A stretch of 64,000 bases of DNA, taken from positions 1-64,000 of the forward strand of contig JAJEDY010000060.1 in the NCBI GenBank assembly GCA_022821275.1. Direction: 5' to 3'. This DNA comes from Candidatus Latescibacterota bacterium. Lineage in GTDB: Bacteria > Latescibacterota > UBA2968. A model generated the notes under the pieces. It made no database searches and was not told the DNA's origin. It saw nothing but the letters and a program-made list of their open reading frames with translations. The translations under genes and the position numbers were made by a program. Shown in pieces: positions 25,597-35,076 of this stretch (its first letter is position 1; every line of letters starts with the position of its first letter).

Positions 25597-28014
25597 ATGG
25601 AACAGTCATCGAAGGCATTATCTGAGACCCCAAAAGATCAGCTGAGATTACCTTTTCAAATTTTGGGCATATGCTTAATCGCACTCGCGCTATTGATGGC
25701 TTTGAGCTTGCTATCGCACGCGCCGGAGGACCCGCCCAATTCGACGCGCCCCAACGAATTGGCGCAAAATCTGGTCGGATGGCTCGGCGCACACGTCTCC
25801 TATCACTTGCTATTTAGTGTGGGCTATGGCGCTTATGCACTAATCGTTTTGGTCGTTGTATGGGGATGGAACCGCCTCAGGGTGTCGAGCGTCAGATCCC
25901 TCGTAATACACAGTATTATCCTGTTTTCAATAATGGTGATTTATTGTGGGGCGACAGGTGTGCTCTTTTGGGAACGCCCCACGATGGCCTGGAAATTGGG
26001 AGGCGGGTTGGGATTTATGCTGTCGTCTTCCCTCCTGGTGCCCTATTTAGGTACTGTTGGTTCTTATATTTCTTTGGCGACGTTATTTGTTGTGTTGTTG
26101 ATGATTGCCACCGATATTCCGTTTAATCGAATACCCGAGTGGACATTCTTAAAAAAACGTGCGGTGAAGTCCGACAATAACGGGACATCGACCGAAGCAG
26201 CACAAGTTGAGGACACCGATCAAGAAGACACCGATCAAAAAAAAAATACAACTGAAGAAGAGATCGTTGACGACCCCATTTTAGATGATTGGAAAAAGGG
26301 CGAATTGACCGAGGCTTCTGAGTCCGAGATAGCCGAAGACATCTACGAAGAAGACATCGATGCACTGCTGGAGAAGCGCGCCCCTGACAAAAAGCCTGTT
26401 TCTGATCCCATTCCAGATGTGGTACGGAGTGACCGAGAAGACGTATTGCCTGAGGTGGAATTTGAAATAGTAGATAAACCGTCTGAGCCTGAACCAGAAC
26501 CTGTTCCTTCAAAACCCAAAAAGAAAAAGAAATTCAAGCGCAAGCGATCTTCGACATATTTACTGCCCAATTTGAAGCTGTTGGAAGACCCCCCTCCAGG
26601 TGATGGGATTATAGACCGAGAAACCCTGTTTAAAGGGGCACAGGCATTGGAACAAAGCCTGAGCAATTTTGGCGTTCAGGGCAAAGTGGTACAGGTCAAC
26701 CCCGGACCTGTTATTACGACATACGAGGTTGCACCGCCCCCAGGCGTGAAAGTCAGTAAAATCGTCGGACTTGCAGACGATCTCGCCCTCGTGATGAAAG
26801 CGCAAAGCATTCGCATTCAGGCACCCATTCCCGGCAAGGCTGCAGTTGGCATTGAAGTGCCTAATCCAGAACCTTATACGGTATTCTTAAAAGAAATTTT
26901 GGAATCGCGTATATTTGAGCCGTCCGATTCAAAATTGATGCTCGGACTCGGCAAAACAGCTTCGGGTGACCCCTATTGTGCCGACTTGGCAAAAATGCCG
27001 CACTTGTTAATTGCTGGCGCGACCGGGTCTGGCAAGTCGGGATGTATCAATGCATTGATTTCCAGTATTTTGTTCCGTTGCACACCAGAAGAAGTGCGTT
27101 TTATTATGGTGGATCCCAAAATGCTGGAATTGTCAATTTACAACGATATCCCGCATCTCCTCGCCCCCGTTGTCGTCGATCCCAAAATGGCATCGGATGC
27201 GCTCAAGTGGGTGGTATCAGAGATGGAGAATCGATATCGCACAATGGCGCAGTTTACAGCGCGCAATATCACTGATTTCAATGCCAAAATGGTGCGGCTG
27301 CGGCAGGAAGCACCCACCGAGGAAGACCGCGACGAAATTCCCGATGCCTTGCCCTATATTGTCGTGGTAATCGACGAATTGGCCGATTTGATGATGACTG
27401 CACCGAGCGATATAGAAAACTCACTGGCGCGATTGGCACAAATGGCCCGCGCTGTGGGCATCCATCTCATTATTGCAACCCAGCGTCCTTCAGTAAATGT
27501 GATTACGGGAACAATCAAAGCCAATTTTCCAACGCGCATTGCATTTCGCGTGGCATCCAAGGTCGATTCGCGCACAATTATTGACGCCAATGGCGGTGAA
27601 AAACTCCTGGGACGAGGAGATATGCTATTTTTGCCTCCAGGGCAACCCGAACCCATTCGCCTTCACGGTGCGTGGATCGATACCGAAGAAACCGAACAAT
27701 TAGTGGCCTGGGTGAGCGATCAGGATGTCGAACTCGATAGAGTTGAATTTGAAGGCGAAAATAGCGATCTTTCTGTTGTCGATAATGAGCGCGATGCCCG
27801 GTTTGATGAGGCATTGCGATTGGTGGTTATCCACCAGCAGGGCTCGGCATCGCTCCTGCAGCGCCGGATGAAGGTCGGATACTCGCGGGCCGCCCGCCTT
27901 GTTGACGAACTCGAAGCCGCCGGTATTGTTGGTCCGCCCAATGGATCGAGCAAAGGACGCGAAGTCCTCGTTGACGAAAACTATTTAGAGGAACTCGAGG
28001 GGTTGGATGTATGA
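25597..28014 (+). CDS. ftsK: DNA translocase FtsK/SpoIIIE
   Basis: 805 residues. Four or five N-terminal membrane helices (about 20-175) anchor it at the division septum. An acidic, repetitive linker (about 185-320, with DTDQEDTDQKKN) ends in a basic patch KKKKKFKRKRSS. The motor follows: alpha/beta region (GPVITTYEVAPPPGVKVSKI), Walker A GATGSGKSG near 475, Walker B VVVIDELADL near 590, and IIATQRPSVNVITG. The last 65 residues form the winged-helix gamma domain that reads KOPS sites. It pumps chromosome ends through the septum. GAGGAACAA precedes ATG 25597. Its stop overlaps the lolA start. Confidence 0.97.
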   Translation: MEQSSKALSETPKDQLRLPFQILGICLIALALLMALSLLSHAPEDPPNSTRPNELAQNLVGWLGAHVSYHLLFSVGYGAYALIVLVVVWGWNRLRVSSVRSLVIHSIILFSIMVIYCGATGVLFWERPTMAWKLGGGLGFMLSSSLLVPYLGTVGSYISLATLFVVLLMIATDIPFNRIPEWTFLKKRAVKSDNNGTSTEAAQVEDTDQEDTDQKKNTTEEEIVDDPILDDWKKGELTEASESEIAEDIYEEDIDALLEKRAPDKKPVSDPIPDVVRSDREDVLPEVEFEIVDKPSEPEPEPVPSKPKKKKKFKRKRSSTYLLPNLKLLEDPPPGDGIIDRETLFKGAQALEQSLSNFGVQGKVVQVNPGPVITTYEVAPPPGVKVSKIVGLADDLALVMKAQSIRIQAPIPGKAAVGIEVPNPEPYTVFLKEILESRIFEPSDSKLMLGLGKTASGDPYCADLAKMPHLLIAGATGSGKSGCINALISSILFRCTPEEVRFIMVDPKMLELSIYNDIPHLLAPVVVDPKMASDALKWVVSEMENRYRTMAQFTARNITDFNAKMVRLRQEAPTEEDRDEIPDALPYIVVVIDELADLMMTAPSDIENSLARLAQMARAVGIHLIIATQRPSVNVITGTIKANFPTRIAFRVASKVDSRTIIDANGGEKLLGRGDMLFLPPGQPEPIRLHGAWIDTEETEQLVAWVSDQDVELDRVEFEGENSDLSVVDNERDARFDEALRLVVIHQQGSASLLQRRMKVGYSRAARLVDELEAAGIVGPPNGSSKGREVLVDENYLEELEGLDV

Positions 28015-28691
28015 TGCGTGAAATGTACCACAGGCGCAACCTGCATGCGTTTCTCGCTATTCTCGGTATTTTATTTTCTACGGGAACTGTACAGGCCGAT
28101 GCGCGCGGATCAGAGGTGGTTGCAAAATTGCAAAAAAAATTTGCGGATCTCGAGACGCTTTCCGCTCACTTTGTCAAGCAACACTATTGGCGCGTGATGG
28201 ACCAGCATCAAGAAGTTAAAGGAAAGTTGTTGGTTCAGCGCCCCAATCAGTTTCGAATGGATTCGGATGTACAAATCGTGGTGAGCGATGGCAAAACCGT
28301 GTGGCATTACGCGCCTGCCAATGCCCAGGTACTGGTGAGCGATTACACCGCGATGGAAAATGATCGAAACTATGAGAAATTGTTATTTGATTTGATTTTT
28401 TGGGGTGGATACGACGAAAATTATGTGCCCGTTTATACAGGCGAAGAAAAGATCGATCGCAAAACGTGTTACGCGGTCGATCTTTTGGCAAAAAAAGAAG
28501 ATACGTATATCCATAAAATTCGTCTGTGGATAGACAAACGCCTCTATCTGGTGCGGCAGGTAGAATATCGCAATATCCACGAAGATGTGACAACATTTGT
28601 GTTGTCGGACTTGAAGGTAAATAAAAAAGCTAAGCCCGATCAATTTACATTTCATATACCCAGCGGAGTGGAATTGATCGATTTGCGTTGA
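28011..28691 (+). CDS. lolA: Outer-membrane lipoprotein carrier protein LolA
   Basis: 226 residues with a signal peptide (LHAFLAILGILFSTGTVQADA). The unclosed beta-barrel family pattern is present: LSAHFVKQHYW, GKLLVQRPNQFRMD, VSDGKTVWHYAPANAQV and a late FVLSDLKVNKK..DQFTFHIP. LolA ferries lipoproteins across the periplasm from the LolCDE exporter to the outer membrane. Its ATG overlaps the ftsK stop, a linkage widely seen (ftsK-lolA). Together with lolD at 31.5 kb and bamA/skp it shows an outer membrane. Confidence 0.92.
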   Translation: MMREMYHRRNLHAFLAILGILFSTGTVQADARGSEVVAKLQKKFADLETLSAHFVKQHYWRVMDQHQEVKGKLLVQRPNQFRMDSDVQIVVSDGKTVWHYAPANAQVLVSDYTAMENDRNYEKLLFDLIFWGGYDENYVPVYTGEEKIDRKTCYAVDLLAKKEDTYIHKIRLWIDKRLYLVRQVEYRNIHEDVTTFVLSDLKVNKKAKPDQFTFHIPSGVELIDLR

Positions 28692-28714
28692 TTACAACCG
28701 AAAGGAAAAAAATA

Positions 28715-29825
28715 ATGGCTGTGGAAATTCAGGTGCGTGAACTGCAAGGCGCGCTATCCGATTATAGCGCACGCGTGGATAAACTCGGGAGGTATCTTTG
28801 ACCTCGATCAAAGACGAACAAAAATTGCCGAATTTGAAAAACTCATGGAAGCACCGGATTTCTGGAATGATCGCGACAAAGCACAGCAAATTATCGACGC
28901 CTGTAATGCAGAAAAATTCTGGGTTGAAAGCTGGGAAAATTTAAACGAACAAACGGACGATTTGGACGTGCTTTTTCAACTGGCTTGCGAAGAAGACGAT
29001 GCCGAATCCCTTTCTGAAGTCGCCACTGAATTGTCCGGGGTTGGTGCAGCTTTAGACGCACTTGAATTGCAGCACATGTTGGGTGATCGAGAAGATCGCA
29101 ACGACGCGATATTGACCATTCATCCAGGCGCTGGGGGCACCGAAGCAGCAGACTGGGCGCAAATGTTGATGCGTATGTACACGCGGTGGGCTGAGCGGCG
29201 CGGATTTCAAACCAATGTCCTGGATACGCTTCCCGGCGAAACGGCCGGGATTAAGAGCGCGACAATTGAAGTGAAGGGCGATTATGCTTTTGGTTATCTC
29301 AAGTCCGAATCCGGCGTACACAGACTGGTTCGAATTTCGCCTTATGATTCCAACAATCGCCGCCACACGTCATTTGCATCCGTTTTTGTCTATCCCGACG
29401 CCGAAGGCGAGATCGAGGTGGAGATCAATCCCAACGACTTGAAAGTAGATACCTATCGCGCTGGGGGTGCTGGCGGACAACATGTGAACAAAACCGATTC
29501 TGCCGTGCGTATTACTCACGAACCTACGGGGATTGTGGTGCAATGCCAGAACGAGCGTTCTCAGCACAAGAATCGCAATACCGCTCTGAAAATTCTCAAG
29601 GCGCGATTGTATCAACACATGCGGGAACAAGAAGACAAAAAACGCGCTGAACTCGAAAGCACCAAAAAGCGCATTGAATGGGGCAGTCAAATCCGCAATT
29701 ACGTTTTCCAGCCCTATCAGATGGTGAAAGACGCGCGAACGGGCTTTGAAACATCAGATGTTTCGGGGGTTATAGATGGCGACCTCGACCCGTTTATTCG
29801 TGCGTATTTACTGTCTTTGCACTGA
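28715..29825 (+). CDS. prfB: Peptide chain release factor 2 with programmed +1 frameshift
   Basis: The coding starts at ATG 28715 (after AAAGGA), reads 28 codons to CTT, and meets an in-frame TGA at 28799-28801. Skipping the T at 28799 joins frame +1, giving Asp-Leu-Asp-Gln and a 369-residue RF2. The site is the classical autoregulatory one: GGGAGG (an internal SD), TAT CTT TGA C. RF2 motifs follow, including the GGQ loop GAGGQHVNKTDSAVRITHEPTG. RF2 releases peptides at UGA and UAA, and low RF2 raises frameshifting. An automatic caller would give a truncated start at 28737. It lies in a housekeeping cluster, upstream of lysS. Confidence 0.97.
28785..28802 (+). promoter_or_regulatory. prfB programmed +1 frameshift site
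   Basis: Order: internal Shine-Dalgarno GGGAGG, TAT, slippery CTT, stop TGA, C. The standard form is AGG GGG TAT CTT TGA C; here the two purine codons are GGG AGG. Confidence 0.95.
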
Positions 29826-29858
29826 GTTTAAAACGGCACTCTCAAGCGGGCAACGCGC

Positions 29859-29887
29859 TTGACTTGAATATGCATATTGGTTATAGT
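29859..29887 (+). promoter_or_regulatory. Promoter for lysS-lolD
   Basis: TTGACT, a 17-bp spacer and TATAGT (29882-29887), 60 bp before the lysS start. Confidence 0.7.
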
Positions 29888-29946
29888 TTTATGACCTTCA
29901 CAACGTTTAATCTTATAGATATTAGAGGGGTTGGGAGGCTTCTATT

Positions 29947-31479
29947 TTGACTCGGGTTGTGGGACAAACACCAGAATCACAATTGATCGAACAGCGCCTG
30001 CAAAAACTCGACGCCATTCGGGATTTGGGCATTGAGCCTTATCCGTATCGCTTTGAGCCTACGCACTGTTCCGCAGATATTGTCGCGTCTTTTGATGCGC
30101 TGAACGCATCGGGCGACGAGGTGCGGGTTGCCGGTCGATTGATTGTTACACGAGGTCACGGCAAAGCGGCCTTTGCCGATTTGCGGGATGCCGAGGGCCG
30201 CCTGCAAATTTATGTGCGGCTCGACAATGTTGGCGATGATGCTTTTGCGCTGTGGAAGTTGCTGGATATCGGCGATTTTATTGGCGTATCTGGCCCGGTT
30301 TTTAAGACCCGCACGGGGCAAATATCCGTTCAAGTTCAAACGCTCACATTGTTGACCAAAGCCATTCGTCCGCTACCTGTTCCCAAAGAAGAAATACGCG
30401 ATGGCGAGCGCGTTGTACACGATCAATTTAGCGACAAAGAACTGCGATATCGGCGTCGTTATCTGGACTTGGCACTCAATCCCGATGTGCAGGCGGTGTT
30501 TCGCAAGCGTAGCGCGGTCGTATCTGCGATTCGCGAATTTTTAGATGCACGTGGTTTTCTTGAAGTCGAAACACCGGTGTTGCAACCGCTCTATGGTGGG
30601 GCTTCGGCCCGTCCTTTTGTGACGCATCACAACGTGCTGGACATGCCGCTATATCTGCGGATATCCGATGAATTATATCTCAAGCGTTTGATCGTGGGTG
30701 GGCTTGAGCGGGTATATGAAATCGGCAAAAATTTTCGCAATGAGGGCATCGACCGAACGCATAACCCCGAGTTTTCGATGCTCGAATTGTATCAAGCCTA
30801 TGCCGATTATTCAGATATGATGGCAATAGCTGAAGCACTCTACGTCTTTGTGGCCAAAAAGGTAAATGGCGCAACAACGCTCGAATACCAGGGTCGAGAA
30901 ATCGATCTTACCCCCCCCTGGCCGCGCATTTCCATGCTCGACGCCATAGAGAAATACGGCGGTATTGATGTAGCCCGCGCCTCAGATGCCGACCTGCGTG
31001 CTGCCTGTAAGCGTTTTGATTCCGATATCGAACCAGATGCAGAGCGAGGCTTGTTGATCAATGCGTTGTTCGAAGCGCGTGTCGAGCCTGAATTGATACA
31101 GCCAACCTTTATTATCGACTACCCCATTGCGGTATCTCCCCTGGCCAAACGCCATCGGACCGAAAAAGACCTCACTGAGCGGTTTGAATTTTTTATCAAT
31201 GGTTGGGAAGCGGGCAATGCGTTTTCCGAACTGAATGATCCGATTGATCAGCGGCAGCGGTTCGCGCATCAAAAAATCTTGCACGACCAGGGCGATGACG
31301 AGGCTCAAATTCTCGATGAAGATTTTTTGATGGCTCTGGAACACGGGATGCCACCGACGGGTGGGTTGGGCATTGGCGTTGATCGCATGGTCATGTTGCT
31401 CGCAAATGCGCCTTCGATTCGAGACGCAATTCTGTTTCCACACATGCGCCCTAAAGAGGGCCTTGAAGACCATGGATGA
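29947..31479 (+). CDS. lysS: Lysyl-tRNA synthetase, class II
   Basis: 510 residues. N-terminal OB-fold anticodon domain (VRVAGRLIVTRGHGKAAFADL). Class II motifs: RYLDLALNP, motif 2 YEIGKNFRNEGIDRTHNPEFS, and motif 3 GMPPTGGLGIGVDRMVML. It charges tRNA-Lys with lysine using ATP. The start is TTG 29947 behind GGGAGGCTTC. The final codons overlap the lolD start by 8 bp. In many diderms lolC/lolE lies between lysS and lolD; here it does not. Confidence 0.97.
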   Translation: MTRVVGQTPESQLIEQRLQKLDAIRDLGIEPYPYRFEPTHCSADIVASFDALNASGDEVRVAGRLIVTRGHGKAAFADLRDAEGRLQIYVRLDNVGDDAFALWKLLDIGDFIGVSGPVFKTRTGQISVQVQTLTLLTKAIRPLPVPKEEIRDGERVVHDQFSDKELRYRRRYLDLALNPDVQAVFRKRSAVVSAIREFLDARGFLEVETPVLQPLYGGASARPFVTHHNVLDMPLYLRISDELYLKRLIVGGLERVYEIGKNFRNEGIDRTHNPEFSMLELYQAYADYSDMMAIAEALYVFVAKKVNGATTLEYQGREIDLTPPWPRISMLDAIEKYGGIDVARASDADLRAACKRFDSDIEPDAERGLLINALFEARVEPELIQPTFIIDYPIAVSPLAKRHRTEKDLTERFEFFINGWEAGNAFSELNDPIDQRQRFAHQKILHDQGDDEAQILDEDFLMALEHGMPPTGGLGIGVDRMVMLLANAPSIRDAILFPHMRPKEGLEDHG

Positions 31480-32146
31480 GTTGCTACGCGCAACGGGGGT
31501 TTGCAAGCGCTATATATTGGGGGATACCCATATCGAGGTACTAAAAGGGGTTGACCTTGGCGTTGTTCGCGGCGAAATTGTTGCAGTGGTTGGTGCTTCG
31601 GGTGTAGGCAAGAGCACTTTGTTACACATTATGGGTGGATTAGACCATCCGGCTTCGGGAACGGTTGTCATCGATGGCGTCGATATATTTGCTCTTTCAG
31701 ATACTGATCGCGCCAAATTTCGCAATCGCCAGATTGGATTTGTTTTTCAGTTTCACCACTTATTGCGCGATTTTACGGCACTTGAAAATGTGATGATGCC
31801 CCTGATGATTGCCGGTATTTCCCACGATGAAGCGCGAGTACCCGCACAAAAACTACTCTGTGATGTCGGTCTGGAACAGCGGCTTGCACATTTGCCTTCC
31901 GAACTGTCTGGTGGGGAAGCTCAGCGCGTTGCTGTTGCGCGGGCATTGGTGACGCAACCCGCTGTTGTTCTGGCCGACGAACCTTCTGGCAATCTCGATG
32001 TGGCGCGCAGTGCAGAGCTTCACGCATTAATTTGGGACCTTGCCAGAACCCGACGCCAAACGTGCATTATTGTAACCCACGACCAGCATTTGGCTGCTCG
32101 CGCTGATCGGGTGGTCGAGATGGAAGACGGTCGTCTCATTGCTTAA
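31472..32146 (+). CDS. lolD: Lipoprotein-releasing ABC transporter ATPase LolD
   Basis: 224 residues. Walker A VVGASGVGKSTLLHIMGG near 38-55, Q-loop FVFQFHHLLRDFTALENV, signature LSGGEAQRVAVARAL near 145 and Walker B VVLADEPSGNLD. This is the MacB/LolD class of ATPases. Position beside lysS and presence of lolA support LolD, which powers extraction of lipoproteins from the inner membrane. ATG 31472 overlaps lysS. The partner permease (LolC/E) is not next to it; the FtsX-type permease at 51.1-53.6 kb is too distant and of another subtype to be assumed its partner. Confidence 0.85.
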   Translation: MDELLRATGVCKRYILGDTHIEVLKGVDLGVVRGEIVAVVGASGVGKSTLLHIMGGLDHPASGTVVIDGVDIFALSDTDRAKFRNRQIGFVFQFHHLLRDFTALENVMMPLMIAGISHDEARVPAQKLLCDVGLEQRLAHLPSELSGGEAQRVAVARALVTQPAVVLADEPSGNLDVARSAELHALIWDLARTRRQTCIIVTHDQHLAARADRVVEMEDGRLIA

Positions 32147-32169
32147 ATAACAAAGTGTGTGAAACAGTG

Positions 32170-32198
32170 TTGAGTTTTTCTTTATAAACTGTTATAAT
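32170..32198 (+). promoter_or_regulatory. Sigma-70 promoter of clpC
   Basis: TTGAGT, a 17-bp spacer and a perfect TATAAT (32193-32198), 58 bp upstream of ATG 32256. No CtsR or CIRCE-like operator was recognised. Confidence 0.75.
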
Positions 32199-32255
32199 GG
32201 AATCATAATCACGCTTCGCCAGATTTCTCAAGTGGTCAGGCGAGAGGAGTATCCA

Positions 32256-34850
32256 ATGCAGAACAGTATGTTTTCAGACCAGGTGAAGCAAGTCATGCAA
32301 CTTGCTCGCGAAGAAGCAGCGCGTCTGGGACACAATTACATCGGCACCGAACATTTGCTACTGGGCATCATACGCGGAGGCAAAAGTACAGCCGTCCAGG
32401 TACTGACAAATCTGAACTTAAATCTCGAAAGTATCAAGCAGTCCATCGACGATTTTGTCGCTTCTTCTGGTAGTTCAATGACGATGGGTGAAGTACCTTT
32501 TACACCCCGGGCAAAACAGATTCTCGAAATTGCTGCCAATGAAGCCAAAGAAATGAAGAGCCGAGTCGTGAGGACCAGCCATCTGCTGTTGGCATTGTTA
32601 AAAGATAAAGACGGGGTTGCCGCACAGATTCTGGTTACATTCGGCGTAGATCACAGAACCGCTAAAGAGGAGGTGATTGCCGTTTTGCAGGGAAAAACTT
32701 CGGGTGGTAAGCGCGAAAAGAGAAAAAGCAAAACGCCTTTCCTCGATCATTTCGGACGCGATTTAACCGATCTGGCGCGGCAGGGCAAATTGGATCCAAC
32801 TATTGGTCGCGATCGAGAAATTGAACGGGTGTCACAGGTACTTGCCAGACGCAAAAAGAACAACCCGGTGCTTGTGGGCGAACCCGGCGTGGGTAAAACG
32901 CAGATCATTGAGGGATTGGCGCAGCGCATTGTAGAACGGCGAGTCCCACAAATTTTGCTGGACAAGCGCGTAGTCACGCTCGATATGGGCGGCATTGTCG
33001 CGGGCACAAAATATCGCGGACAGTTTGAAGAGCGCCTGAAAGCTGTGATGAATGAACTCCAGCAAAGCAAGAATGTGATCATTTTTATCGATGAGTTGCA
33101 CACCATTGTCGGCGCCGGTAGTGCCGAGGGAACGCTGGATGCATCCAATATGTTTAAGCCCTCACTTTCCCGCGGTGAACTGCAGTGCATTGGCGCAACA
33201 ACCTTAGACGAATATCGAAAATATATCGAAAAGGATGGCGCGCTCGAGCGGCGGTTCCAGACGATAGTGGTCGATGCGCCTTCAGTGGATGAGACCATTG
33301 AAATTCTCAAGGGTCTAAAAGCCAGTTATGAGACACATCACAAAGTATCGTTTTTACCTGAAGCTATCGAAGCAGCAGCGCAAATGGCCGACCGCTATAT
33401 CAGTGATCGGCACTTGCCCGACAAGGCCATTGATGTGATCGATGAAACGGGAGCGCGAGTGCGATTGTCGCGCCTCAATCCCCCCGAAGAGATCAAAGAA
33501 AGCGAGATAGCTATCGGTGAGATTACGCGCAAAAAAGATATGGCTGCCGAAAATCAGCAATTTGAAGAGGCGGCAAGGTTGCGCGACCGAGAGAGAGAAC
33601 TCAAAAACGAACTCGAAAATATGCGCCAGGCCTGGGAAGTGCAGGTGACAGATGATGTGGTCGAAGTGACAGAAGAACACATTGCCGAAGTGATTTCGAG
33701 CATGACGGGCATTCCCGTGTTTCGGCTGGCACAGGCCGAGTCCGAAAGACTGATCAACATGGCATCCGAGTTGCAAAAGCGGGTGATCGGCCAAGAGGAA
33801 GCGGTTTCTACGGTATGCCGCTCCATTCGGCGCACGCGTGCTGGCCTCAAAGACCCCAACCGTCCAATCGGCACATTTTTATTTTTGGGCCCCACGGGTA
33901 TTGGCAAAACGTATCTGGCGCAAGCACTGGCGCAGTATCTGTTTGACGATGAAGATGCACTCGTAACCGTAGATATGTCGGAATATATGGAAAAATTCGC
34001 GGTGTCTCGGCTCGTTGGCGCACCACCGGGTTATGTGGGGTACGACGAGGGCGGACAGCTAACGGAAAAAGTGCGCCGGCGTCCCTATTCGGTGGTTTTG
34101 CTCGATGAAATTGAAAAAGCCCATCCCGATGTATTCAATATCCTCTTACAGGTGCTGGACGAAGGGCGTTTGACAGACAGCTTTGGGCGCAAGGTAAATT
34201 TCAAAAATACCATTTTGATCATGACATCCAATCTGGGAACCAGAGATCTGCAAAAGGCAGGTGGTCTGGGATTTGGTCGGTCGGACAAAAAGTCGATCCG
34301 CGAAAAAATGGAAGAGCGCATCAACGAAGAAGTCAAAAAGACATTTAATCCCGAGTTTATCAATCGCCTGGATGAAACGGTGATCTTCAACCCACTGGAT
34401 CGAAAGGAAATTATTCAGATCGTCGATATCGAGCTTGAAAAAATTCTCGCTCGCGTTGCAGAACGCGATATCGAGGTGCGTCTCACACAGGGAGCCAAGA
34501 GTTTGATTGCTGAAAAGGGCTATGATCCGACTTATGGCGCACGGCATCTGCGTCGCACCATTCAAAAGATGATTGAAGATCCTCTGGCCGAAGAGATCAT
34601 TATGGGCCACTTTGCCGATGGCTGTAAGGTTCGGGTGAGCAAAAAAGGCGATACGCTCAATTTTGAGGGCGTTTCTGTCGCGAAAGAAGAATCGAAAGAC
34701 TCAGCCGAAATTCAGGTGAAGAAAAAAGATAGTCATATCAACAGGGCTGATGAAAGTGGGGAGGGTAATCTCAATGAAAAAGTTGGAGATCACGACAAAT
34801 CGGGAGATCCTGTTGGCGAAGAGGAAGTAGTGAACAAGGACAAAGCATGA
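32256..34850 (+). CDS. clpC: ATP-dependent Clp protease ATPase subunit ClpC
   Basis: 864 residues from ATG 32256 (GAGAGGAG upstream). Two Clp-N repeats ([28 protein letters not shown]), AAA1 with Walker A GEPGVGKT near 207, a UVR-type coiled coil ([20 protein letters not shown]) near 433, AAA2 with GPTGIGKT near 545, and the C-terminal D2-small domain [18 protein letters not shown]. Unfolds substrates for ClpP, or disaggregates. The tail beyond residue 810 is a charged, low-complexity extension ([16 protein letters not shown]...), longer than usual. Not followed by clpP. Confidence 0.95.
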   Translation: MQNSMFSDQVKQVMQLAREEAARLGHNYIGTEHLLLGIIRGGKSTAVQVLTNLNLNLESIKQSIDDFVASSGSSMTMGEVPFTPRAKQILEIAANEAKEMKSRVVRTSHLLLALLKDKDGVAAQILVTFGVDHRTAKEEVIAVLQGKTSGGKREKRKSKTPFLDHFGRDLTDLARQGKLDPTIGRDREIERVSQVLARRKKNNPVLVGEPGVGKTQIIEGLAQRIVERRVPQILLDKRVVTLDMGGIVAGTKYRGQFEERLKAVMNELQQSKNVIIFIDELHTIVGAGSAEGTLDASNMFKPSLSRGELQCIGATTLDEYRKYIEKDGALERRFQTIVVDAPSVDETIEILKGLKASYETHHKVSFLPEAIEAAAQMADRYISDRHLPDKAIDVIDETGARVRLSRLNPPEEIKESEIAIGEITRKKDMAAENQQFEEAARLRDRERELKNELENMRQAWEVQVTDDVVEVTEEHIAEVISSMTGIPVFRLAQAESERLINMASELQKRVIGQEEAVSTVCRSIRRTRAGLKDPNRPIGTFLFLGPTGIGKTYLAQALAQYLFDDEDALVTVDMSEYMEKFAVSRLVGAPPGYVGYDEGGQLTEKVRRRPYSVVLLDEIEKAHPDVFNILLQVLDEGRLTDSFGRKVNFKNTILIMTSNLGTRDLQKAGGLGFGRSDKKSIREKMEERINEEVKKTFNPEFINRLDETVIFNPLDRKEIIQIVDIELEKILARVAERDIEVRLTQGAKSLIAEKGYDPTYGARHLRRTIQKMIEDPLAEEIIMGHFADGCKVRVSKKGDTLNFEGVSVAKEESKDSAEIQVKKKDSHINRADESGEGNLNEKVGDHDKSGDPVGEEEVVNKDKA

Positions 34851-34873
34851 TCTTGAAGGTGCGGTCAATATCC

Positions 34874-34903
34874 AAACGGCCCGGGCAGCAGTCCGGGCTG
34901 TTT
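34874..34903 (+). terminator. Hairpin after clpC
   Basis: AAACGGCCCGG (34874-34884) pairs with CCGGGCTGTTT (34893-34903) with one G-T wobble and an 8-nt loop. There is no long T-run beyond the stem, so termination is likely but not certain. Confidence 0.55.
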
Positions 34904-35076
34904 GGCGTACAGCCGGAACATTTTTCTTTTTTGGGCGTTTGAGACTTACAAAATAAAGTGCGAATAGACGAATGGCGATACACATTGATACTGACTTACA
35001 TCATGTCAGCACATGCTTTGGGAGGATGGGCGAGGTTCGTTGATTCGTTTAATGTGGTTTTTCAGATAGGTAATTT

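Noticed and set aside
28737-29825. Release-factor frame as a complete gene starting at 28737
   Set aside because: The start lacks a ribosome site and the N-terminus is unlike RF2; the frameshifted 28715 start gives the expected protein.
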